Shown one piece after another: positions 55,529 to 64,000 of a stretch of 64,000 nt of DNA (the stretch's first letter is position 1; each line of letters begins with the position of its first letter). The notes beneath the pieces are model-generated. The model saw only the letters and a program-made list of their open reading frames with translations, did no database searches and was not told where the DNA came from. The position numbers and the translations under genes are program-made. This DNA is from Papaver somniferum (lineage: Eukaryota; Streptophyta; Magnoliopsida; Ranunculales; Papaveraceae), in assembly GCF_003573695.1 (NCBI RefSeq), contig NC_039358.1, positions 194,718,418-194,782,417 of the forward strand, written 5' to 3'.

Positions 55529-55579
55529 AGGCAAACACGTTCAAGACCTTACAAGTCTGTGTTTGTAGCGATCTGACTC

Positions 55580-56998
55580 TATGGATAGAGGTGCTATCTC
55601 TATCAACGTACCACCAGTCTTCGATGGCTCTAATTACTTATGGTGGAAAATTGTTATGCGAGCTTTTCTTCAAAGCACATGATTTTCAATAATGTGTATG
55701 TGTTGTTAATGTCTCCCGTTGTGGCAGTTGGAGATGTAAACGTTCCCAAGGATATTGGTGAATACATCCCTGCCGATATACTTGTTGCAAAGCAAAATTC
55801 CGACGGTTTGAATGCCATTATACATGTCATTACCCCGAATATTTAGCACCATGTGTCAAATTGCACTAAGTCTAAAGAAGCGTGAGATGTATTAGAAACC
55901 GTATTCGAAGGTAATATCAGTGAAGAGGAAGCTAGGCTTCAAAACCTTAATTCCGATTGGGAAAACCTTTGTATGGAAGATGAATAAACATTTGATGAAT
56001 TTAATCACAAAGTGTCTGAAATTGTTAATGCATCTTTTGCATTTGGTAAGACTATTCCTGAAAAGGACATTGTGATGAAAATTCTCAGATCGCTACCATA
56101 TAGATACGATTATAAAAAGCATGCCATTGTTGAGGGAAATAACCTAGATAATCTCTCCAGAAATACGCTGGTTGGGAAGCTTAAGATCTTTGATCATGAG
56201 CATTCATCCAAATCTAAGGATGTTGCGTTCAAAGCAGTAAAGGATACTAAATTACTTGATAAAAGTAAAAAAGTGTATATCTCTGAAGACGATCACTCTG
56301 AGACTGATTCATCAGATGAAGATATTGACAAATCGGTCTCGATGATCACAAGACAGTTTAGGGATCTTTTTTTGAAGAGAAGTAAATGGTTCTCCAGAGA
56401 TAAGCCTAAAGCATCATTCAAACCTCATAATCGTGTTCCTCCTAAAAATAGGGATATTGATGAAACTGATGACGGGGATATGCCACAGCGCTTTAAGTTT
56501 AAAGCATTTGGTCATTTTGCAAACGAGTGTCCAAATCGTATAAAATACACTGGGAACAAAGGTCTTGCTGCAACTCTTGATGAAATGTCTGACAGCTATG
56601 ATTCTAATGAAGACGAAAAACCAAGTGTTGCACTTCTTGGTGAAAATATGGATTTTGATAATTGTAGCAATACATACATCAATCTTGATATTCTTTCAGA
56701 AGAAAACCCAACTAATCTGGAAGAAAAAATTGACCCTTTTCTTGGAAACTCTATATGTAATGTTTCAGGTTCCACCATGTGTCTAGCTGCTTGCACATCT
56801 CAGAATCCTGATTTTTATTCTAGATTGACGTGCTCGTACTGTTCTCTAAAGGTTCATGAACTTTCAAAGTGTTACAAGTACAAACACCAATTGAGGCACG
56901 TCAACAAACTTCAACGAAGAGAAAAGCAATTAGCAAAGCTTAAACTTGCTCAGAAGACCGCTGAGTATGTAGGATTTTATCTTCGTCTAAGAAGTTAG
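55580..56998 (+). pseudogene. Copia gag
   Basis: The start ATG at 55580 opens with SINVPPVFDGSNYLWWK, the conserved gag N-terminus, and soon shifts frame near 55675. The main open frame is 56012-56998. Its zinc knuckle reads RFKFKAFGHFANEC, so the first two Cys of CX2CX4HX4C are lost. A second Cys-rich segment (CSYCSLKVHELSKCYKYKH) lies near the C-terminus. The acidic EMSDSYDSNEDEKPS stretch is usual in this gag group. Confidence 0.8.
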
Positions 56999-57340
56999 TT
57001 TCCAAGGATAAACCAAGACCATTAGAGAAGAAAGTATGGTCAAATCGCTTTGATAGACAGAGGTCTGTGGATTCCTCTCAAGAGGAAAATGGTGGACAAA
57101 TCGTTGTTCACTGCAGCACAACTTGATTGTGTTGATTGGTAAATCCTGTCTCATGTGCCTGATCAAAAGAGACAAGATTGTGTACCTCTCAGGCTTTAAG
57201 AAATTTTTTTTCTCTTCTTTTCTTAGTTTTGTGTCTATCAATTAAGGAGGGTTATTCTCGACAATTCTACTCTCCTTAGGGTTCAGAATTCTGCGTGCAC
57301 GAACCTGTTAAAATTTAACCGTACATTCCTTTTTCCTTCC

Positions 57341-57793
57341 TTGAAACTTCATTTTATCTCAAGACCACTTGTTGAGATTGTGGTTTCCTCTCACAAACCC
57401 ATATGCCTATGGATGCTCCAAGTACCATGTCTTCTGATGGAAAGGATGTTTAATATGATTGTCAAGCTGCCAATCATGAAGGAAAAAGAGAAATCTCTGT
57501 TAGCTCCGACATTGAAAAGAAAAATAAGGACTATGAGGAAGCCTAGAGTTGTTCCTTCAAATTCTCAGAAGTTTTCTGATGTTCTTGAAGTGTTGAAGGA
57601 GATGCAAAAGGATACTCATCAAATAAAGGCTTTTGTGTTTAAGACTCATGAGATTCAGAAGGCCCTGGTTCGACATCAGTCAAGAAGGTTTATTGATATT
57701 AACTTCTATCTTCATGAACCTTATGTCCCAATGGCTGTTGACGACAAGGAGTTTGGGGACGATAAAGAATTCTTCAAAGGTCTTAACGTCTAG
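57341..57793 (+). CDS. Unrecognised 150-codon frame in the copia internal region
   Basis: The frame has a basic segment (KRKIRTMRKPR), a likely helical segment (KFSDVLEVLKEMQKDTHQIKAFVFK) and ends DDKEFGDDKEFFKGLNV. I do not recognise it. It lies where pol would normally begin and may be rearranged gag-adjacent or C-terminal sequence. Whether it is expressed is unknown. Confidence 0.3.
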   Translation: MKLHFISRPLVEIVVSSHKPICLWMLQVPCLLMERMFNMIVKLPIMKEKEKSLLAPTLKRKIRTMRKPRVVPSNSQKFSDVLEVLKEMQKDTHQIKAFVFKTHEIQKALVRHQSRRFIDINFYLHEPYVPMAVDDKEFGDDKEFFKGLNV

Positions 57794-57994
57794 TAAATCT
57801 TCTATTTTCTTGTTTTGTTTAGAAGAATAACAAGAGTTTGGAATAGCCATTATTGTGATTACACATAGCTATGTCCAACGTTTTCATCTTCATGTTTTTA
57901 GATTTATTGGATTAAATTCTAAAATTGTTTGGAAGATGATTTTTTGCAGTATTAATCTTTATGGTTTTATATATTGCAATTTTCTATGGGATAT

Positions 57995-60801
57995 TGATAG
58001 GTGTAATAAGCACCTTGATATTTATCTATTGTATATGCTTTCTTCGCGAGTTTTCTTGTAAATTATGAATCTTATGTTTGATTTTGAGTTTAATAGGTAC
58101 TTTGGAGTCATCGTGAGCAAAAGAAGGAGAAAGCATCTATTTGGAGCGTAAAAGGCAAAAAGGCCAATTCACAGGCGAGTGATACTTGGAGTGGGCTAGG
58201 TTGCGCAAGGAGGTGAATGAACTGTCAGTTCCTCAAAACTGACAGTTGAGTTGAGCAAGGAATTAGGCCGTCGATTATCTGAAACCGACATGCCATGTTT
58301 GAGATGATTTTCCCTTAACTATTAAGTGGGGTGCCAATATCAGTTTTGGTTCCTACATGTGAGATAATTTAGTTCTCAATCATTTACTTTCATTCATCAC
58401 AGGAGAACCCATGGCGGCTGCTGAAGAGAGAATTAGAGAGAAGGAAATTCAGAGAAAAGGGAGAGATTCAGAGATGAATGAAGGTGTTGTTAATGGTGAA
58501 ATTAAGAGAATGATTCAATAAGATGATAAAGAGAAGGTTACAATGGCGAATTAGGGTTCAGTCGAGGAGATTTATGTTGTCGGATCATTTAATCTACATG
58601 GAAGAAGAATTGGAAACTTGGGTTCGCGATGGGTTAAACTCAAATTCGAGTTTGGATCGATTACGGAAGTGAACTGATGGGAAATCAAAGGGGTTTCTGA
58701 TTGAAGATTAGAAAGCTAGGGTTGAGTTTGAATCATGGGTTGCTGAGCTCGAACCATTGCAGTGATAGTTCACAAGGGTTTGGTAGAATTATGAAAAGCA
58801 ACAGTGGGTTGAGGCCATTGATTGTTGAATTGGAGGTGGAATTGTTGTTACTGTTTTTGTTTTGAGAAACAAGAACAAGGAGATGGTGGTAAGCTGAAAT
58901 GCAGTATAGAGAAGACTTGGATTTGCTTATATGTATGCCTAGGATTTTACAAGTTATGATATGTGTAAATGCTTCCACTGTAATGGGTTATTGAGAATGG
59001 TTTGTTGAGCTGCTACAAGGTGATACTGTCAGTGAATGTGTGGTTGCAGAAATGGAATTAGTTGTCTTTGTGGATGTTGGAATTGTTGCCAGGAGTTGCA
59101 GCTGAGGTCTATGGACGAAGAATTGAGTTCAAAGCCGACATGAGTGTGGACTCTGTCGAAAAATTACAGGTGATAGGTGGAAGAGGTGGTATGCAGCTGT
59201 TGGTGGCTACGGAGAAGAAGATTGAAATAGAACTGAACGTTATGGAACTGATCTTGCGGTGGTACTACTGAGATGTCAAGGGTGTTGGTTGTGAAACTCT
59301 GACTGAAATGGTGAATGGTTGTGACAAAACTGCGGGTTGAGTTGATGGTTGTGCAGCAATAGGAGGTATGGCAGTGAAGAGGGTAGTACAGTTTCAGATG
59401 TGTGCAAAGATGGAGCTAGTATTGGTGCTGGTTGCAGCTGAGTTGTATTTCTGGTGGTTTGAACTGAATGGTATGAGGTTTCAATAAAGAATAGAGAAGC
59501 TGTTGCTGGTGGATGGAATCTGGTAATTGCCATGAAGGAGCAGCCGCAGTTGAGTGCCTGAGATGAAACGGTAGGAGGTTGCAGGTACTGGAGTTGCTTA
59601 TTGCAATATGATGCCGAGAAGTGATGCTGAATAGATGGGCAGGACATAGAAGTTACAACACTGAAGAACTCAACTGGAGGTGTGCAGTTTCAGGTGCTGA
59701 ATGAGATGGATTGAGAGACTGGTTAGGTCTGTGAATGAATTAAAATTACAGGGAAGAGTTAAGCCATCGCAAGTGATGCCTGGTGCTGGTATGGCATGAT
59801 GCACGTGAAGCAGAGACGGACCTGAAGAGAATGGAGGCTCAAGATGCTGTTGTTTGCGGATTGCCATGGGACTGTGGCCAAGAAAATAGCAGTGGATGAT
59901 GAAATGTGTTGTGGATTACTTGTTGTTGCAGCTGGAGTTTTGTGTTGGTGGATGGTGTGAAATTACAGAAGAACAAAGAATTGATGACATAACTAACTGG
60001 TGGTGCACAAGAAGTAAATGGAATTGAGCGGAGGCAAAGAATGAAGTTGGTCCTGACGTTGTAGAAGTAGTGTGAGTTGTGAAGCTGAAACAAGAAGAGT
60101 ATGTGGCTGATAGAGGAGTTAACATTGCACGGAGATGTGATGCTGCTGTAGAATGGATTAATGGAATAAGGAGACATAGGTTGTCAGTTCCAGCGGACTA
60201 ACAAGCCACTGATGATGGATGGGCTGGACCTGTTCAGTTTTTGTGTGGCCCACTTAGTATTTCAGCAGCTATTTCTCGCAAGCTTATAAAAGAAAACAAC
60301 CTTATATCTTTTTATGGGATATATTATCTCATCTTCTGCTTTTGTTCTAGGGTTTACAACATGATAGATTTATTTTTTCTTTGGATGGATTCCATGAACA
60401 TGAGCTAGTTTTCTTTTGGTTAAGGGATAAGTTTGAATTCTAAATATGATTTTTATGCAATGAATTAGTTTTGTCTCCATACTTTGTTGTTTATGATTCA
60501 CTATTAATATTTTTATATGATTTGAATACATATTTAGTCGAGTCGCGAACCGGTTGAATTAGTTTTCATCTCTATTGCTAGATTAGGGTTATTATACGTA
60601 AAATTTGATCGTTGTCGTTTTGCTTTTATTTTATTTTAGTATATCAAAATTATAATATCCCCCCTTTTGTTTGCTTAAGATACCAAAACATATTGACAAC
60701 CTAGTCCTCTCTGTGGGAACGATCCTTTCTTTCCCTTGCTATATTATATATTTTGAGTAGTAAGAAAGTGTAATTATTTTTGACGCCTACGACAACGATC
60801 A
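57995..60801 (+). mobile_element. G2 5' LTR
   Basis: It is 2807 bp long. A perfect 11-base stem (AACTGTCAGTT / AACTGACAGTT, loop CCTCAA) lies at 58220-58247. The region 59955-60801 is repeated in the 3' LTR. Open frames on either strand here are accidental. Confidence 0.88.
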
Positions 60802-60806
60802 AATTT

Positions 60807-60820
60807 TGGCGCCGCTGCCG
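60807..60820 (+). other. Primer binding site of G2
   Basis: TGGCGCCGCTGCCG, five bases after the LTR end, matches the first 14 bases of the G1 site; the next bases (TTGTC) diverge. Confidence 0.85.
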
Positions 60821-60914
60821 TTGTCACTTGTTTTTGGTTTCTTATTTTTAGTTTTTATTATTTTCTAGTTTTGACATAGTTTTGAGAACTCTTGTTTCGG
60901 GTACTTATTGTCAC

Positions 60915-61729
60915 ATGGAAGGAGCATACTGGAGCAATGGATACGGTTTTCAACCTCCTCAACACTATGACGATTTCCCACCATCTATGGGATACGATCG
61001 GAACCAATTTATTGGCTATGATCAATATCCAAGAGCTTATGGTGGTTTTCATTATACCAACAACAACCTTATAGTGGGTATATAAGTCAAGCACCTAGGT
61101 GGGACAATTCTACTTCCAATTTGCTTTATCCGAGATGTATGAATGCTATAAATGGACTGAACATCGCACAAACCAATTTCTGCAACACTTTTTCTTACCC
61201 GATTCTAGATCGTAGTTATGATCATTCACCCATTCAAAGGGAAGAGTCATGGGAAAGAGAACCTATTGTAGCCAATGGTAGTAAGCGTGTGAACGTCAAG
61301 AAACTTGCACAGAAATTATCCAAGTTGGAAGATGATGGAGCCTCGGAAGAGCTTGTCGACGAAATTAGTAGGACCATTTATATGGAACTTAAATGACGTC
61401 GTGATAAAGGTTGGGAAACCGACGACGATTCTTATTATGGTGAGTCTGAAAATGAAGATGATTGTGTTGAAAAGGACCAACCTTTGGAGATATTTGATGA
61501 CATTAGTGTAGTTGACTCAACTCTTGATCTTTATAATGATCAAACACCTATTCAAAAGGTACATGAGTATGATGAAACTACTGTTTTACAGAACTTCCTT
61601 GCAACAAGGTTTGAGTCTAATGATGATGAATGTGTTGAGAATGTGACCGAATTAAGTAATATTGTGGAAGACCCAATTGAGCTTACACATGATTGTAATG
61701 ATGATGTTTATGTCGAGACTTTGGTGTGA
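60915..61729 (+). pseudogene. G2 gag-like protein, relative of the G1 protein
   Basis: From the ATG at 60915 the frame is Tyr/Gly/Pro-rich (GYGFQPPQHYDDFPP). A shift near 61080 and a stop at 61394 break it. Later blocks are YDHSPIQREE near 61215, NDQTPIQKVHEYDE near 61540 and IVEDPIELTHDCND near 61665. The G1 frame has the equivalent DHSPIQKEE and VVEDPIELAKDYND. The end of the frame coincides with the truncated 3' LTR junction, so the C-terminal part is deleted. Confidence 0.65.
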
Positions 61730-62967
61730 AATTACAGAAGAACAAAGAATTGATGACACAACTAACTGGTGGTGCACAAGAAGGAAATGGAATTGAGCGG
61801 AGGCAAAGAATGAAGTTGGTCCTGACGTTGTAGAAGTAGTGTGAGTTGTGAAGCTAAAACAAGAAGATTATGTGGATGATAGAGGAGTTAACATTGCACG
61901 GAGATGTGATGCTGCTGTAGAATGGATTAATGGAATAAGGAGACATAGGTTGTCAGTTCCAGTGGACTGACAAGCCACTGATGATGGATGGGCTGGACCT
62001 GTTCAGTTTTTGTGTGGCCCACTTGGTATTTCAGCAGCTATTTCTCGCAAGCTTATAAAAGAAAACAACCTTATATCTTTTTAGGGGATATATCATCTCA
62101 CTTCTGCTTTTGTTCTAGGGTTTACAACATGATAGATTTATTTCTTCTTTGGATGAACTCCATGAACATGAGCTAGTTTTCTTTTGGTTAAGGAATAAGT
62201 TTGAATTCCAAACATGATTTTTATGCAATGAATTAGTTTTGTCTCCATACTTTGTTGCTTATGATTCACTATTAATATTGTTATATGATTTGAATACATG
62301 TTTAGTCGAGTCGCGAACCGGTTGAATTAGTTTTCATCTTTATTGCTAGATTAGGGTTATTATATGTAAAAGTGATAATTCATGATTGCAAGTAGCATAA
62401 TTGTGGGTATTTCTTGTAGTGATGCATCCTAGTAGTGACACGTGGATCATAACCTTGGTTAAATCGGATTAGTGCTTTTACACGTTCGATTGCTTTGATT
62501 AGTCTTATTCCATAGAACTCAATGCTTTTAGGGAGTTAAACTTAATTGTGCTTTTACACTTTAGGTTGCTTTCTAGGAAGAATTCACATATGCATCTTTT
62601 AATGTGGTTGTGATGAAATCAGGGAATTAGCGAGATATACTTGCGATCAAGATATCTTAGGACTTTTAATAAAGTTGAGATTAAATATCAATTCTAGTTA
62701 TTGTTGAAAAGCATGTTTGTGGATGAAAACGATATCCTTGACCAATAATTTCACATATTTGAATTGTGTGCTTTATTTCTTTGTTTTGCTTTCATTTTAT
62801 TTTAGTATATCAAAATCATAATATCCCCCCTTTTGTTTGCTTAAGATACCATAACATATTGACAACCTAGTCCTCTCTGTGGGAACGATCCTTTCTTGCC
62901 CTTGCTATATTATATATTTTGAGTAGTAAGAAAGTGTAATTATTTTTGACTCCTACGACAACGATCA
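61723..62967 (+). mobile_element. G2 3' LTR, left-truncated
   Basis: It matches 59955-60801 from TGGTGTGAAATTACAGAAG on. It also holds about 420 bp (62370-62790) that the 5' LTR lacks, so the 5' LTR has an internal deletion at about 60605. The left junction is a fusion with the gag-like frame, sharing GGTGTG. Confidence 0.85.
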
Positions 62968-64000
62968 GATATATGTGTTTGCGCCCGTGAACCGTTATTG
63001 TTCCATACCTTGTCGAAAGTTAAGTCTTTTATATGTCGATATGCATGTGTTGATAAAAGAAGGAATGAACTTTTGACAAATACAAAACTTAAGCCTATTA
63101 TGTCAATTATTGATGGAAGACAGGTTAAAATCTTTTGTTTACAAGGATTATGTATATTGTATGTCATTGTGCAAATGGTGATGGAAAATAAAATGAATCC
63201 TTGTTTATTACACGGTATAAGGTTAACCTCCGATCCACAATTTTTGTGTACATACTGTGTTGTTCCATAAAGTGTCTTATGTTGAGCACAATCGACTGAG
63301 TTATTTTTAGCTTAGTTGTTTCTTCGTGAGGTACTTTATGTCAAGCATGTTCAATTAAATTAATCATTCTCGTTTGGTTATTTAGTTGTTGCTCCGTAAG
63401 TTCTCTTATGTCGAGCATGACCAATTAAATTGATTACGTTTTGTGGTTAATTTGGTTGTGTATTCCGATTAGATTAATTATGGGTTCTCTTGTGTTAATC
63501 TAATTGTGTATTTTTGAGTCTCCATAAGTTCACTTATGTTGAGAATTTCCGATTAAATTAATCATGGGTTCTCTTGTGGTTAATTTAATTGAGTTTTTTG
63601 GATTCAAATTCATACTTGTATGTGATTTGTTATATCCAAAGAAATCCTTCTTTTCTTTTGAAATTAAGGTCGCTCTTGTTGTTCTTTCGGGAATGACATA
63701 TTATGGGGGAGAGTTCTTAATTGAACTTGTGCTTGATTGGCAAATCTTTGTGGGGAGTGCGGCTGTGGAATATTATAGGGGTTATCTTGTATCTTTATAA
63801 ACTCCTTGATGAATGCATTTAGCTTCTTCTATATGATTGCATCTAAATAAGATGATATGTGCTTTCTTTTGGTCATGAAATGTCTCTTTCGGTAATTTCA
63901 TTAGGATCCCGTTTTCGTACCTTTACCAATTTTATTGACAAAAAGGGGGAGAATTAATATGTAGTTCACACTACAAATACATATGGTTTTCGGATCATTA
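62968..64000 (+). other. Copia internal noncoding sequence to the window end
   Basis: It is AT-rich and has no recognisable gene. Short repeats lie at 63258-63600. The purine tract AAAAAGGGGGAGA is at 63940-63952. Frames at 62998-63270 and 63564-63800 have no recognisable content. Confidence 0.45.
63258..63600 (+). repeat. Diverged tandem repeat, unit about 72 bp
   Basis: The phrase (C/T)C(C/G)(A/T)(T/G)AAG(T/G)... CTTATGT(C/T)GAGCA recurs at about 63262, 63326, 63396 and 63523, each followed by CAATTAAATTAATCA-like sequence. Confidence 0.65.

Larger units (their letters stand above)
57995..62967 (+). mobile_element. G2: gypsy element (tRNA-Asp primer), non-autonomous, 4973 bp
   Basis: It starts TGATAGGTGTAATAAGCACC and ends GACAACGATCA, with perfect 5-bp target duplications GATAT (57990-57994 and 62968-62972). 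The 5' LTR is 57995-60801, the primer site follows, a gag-like frame is coded at 60915-61729, and the 3' LTR is truncated at its left (61723-62967). No pol and no purine tract remain. It interrupts the copia-type internal region. Confidence 0.92.
55515..64000 (+). mobile_element. Copia-type element (SIRE-like), internal region, pol lost, interrupted by G2
   Basis: After the primer site come a broken gag, an unrecognised frame at 57341-57793, the G2 insertion (57995-62967), AT-rich sequence with short repeats, and a tract ACAAAAAGGGGGAGA near the window end that resembles the purine tract of this lineage. No protease, integrase or reverse transcriptase is visible. The 3' LTR would lie beyond the window. 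Confidence 0.65.

Noticed and set aside
59276..60177. Several minus-strand open frames in the G2 LTR
   Set aside because: They lie in LTR sequence, are rich in simple triplets, and are broken in the 3' LTR copy.
1..64000. tRNA, rRNA or microRNA genes
   Set aside because: The tRNA-like matches found are LTR primer sites. I saw no complete cloverleaf or rRNA segment, and the hairpins are element motifs.

Overview
This is plant nuclear DNA. The only ordinary host gene I can recognise is a six-exon nuclear gene for a chloroplast protein, Y3IP1 (Ycf3-interacting protein 1), on the minus strand at 44188-47333. Almost everything else is nested transposable elements of types typical of flowering plants: Ty3/gypsy with tRNA-Asp primer sites, Ty1/copia with initiator-Met primer sites, L1-type LINEs, hAT and Mutator-like (MULE) DNA transposons. 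The species cannot be read from the sequence; a eudicot is likely, and the Papaveraceae are only a weak guess.

Layout. 1-5870: the 3' part of a decayed Ty3/gypsy element (reverse transcriptase remnants, a degenerate repeat array, one long LTR). 5900-36126: copy 1 of a large MULE, here called MULE-A, split by a 21.4-kb gypsy element (G1, 10287-31668). G1 itself holds a fragment of a second MULE (MULE-B, 11446-19304), a solo copia LTR (23971-26347) and a small copia-type element (27797-30290). 36140-37973: a minus-strand copia fragment. 38744-43783: a minus-strand LINE holding a hAT element (40058-42204). 44188-47333: Y3IP1. 47541-50635: MULE-A copy 2, whose terminal repeat starts 207 bp upstream of the Y3IP1 start codon. 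50636-52006: a third, related MULE (MULE-C). 52007-52489: a gypsy LTR fragment. 52490-64000: two copia LTRs head to head, then a copia-type internal region interrupted by a complete gypsy insertion (G2, 57995-62967).

The most interesting system is MULE-A. Copy 1 keeps the right end and copy 2 keeps the left end. Together they show an element with a transposase fused in one reading frame to an AT-hook and an OTU-type protease domain, a SANT-like gene, and two further unrecognised genes that are still open. The last three genes share a core promoter block. Every noncoding part I examined (introns, intergenic stretches, both flanks) carries a short motif, AATCGGTAG, and its inverse CTACCGATT, often as pairs 18-30 bases apart. 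MULE-B carries a different dispersed motif, GTGTACA/TGTACAC, also confined to noncoding parts, and encodes a Ulp1-type protein. MULE-C has a small variant of the MULE-A motif. This resembles what is known for Arabidopsis VANDAL elements, in which an element-encoded protein (VANC) recognises a family-specific short motif dispersed in noncoding DNA and removes silencing marks from its own family. The equivalence here is inference.

Several insertions are defined by target-site duplications that I could read directly: TCAAC (solo copia LTR), GAAGA (small copia element), ATCTTGAG (hAT), GATAT (G2), a 19-bp duplication around a LINE tail, and ATAAA/ATAAC (G1, one mismatch).
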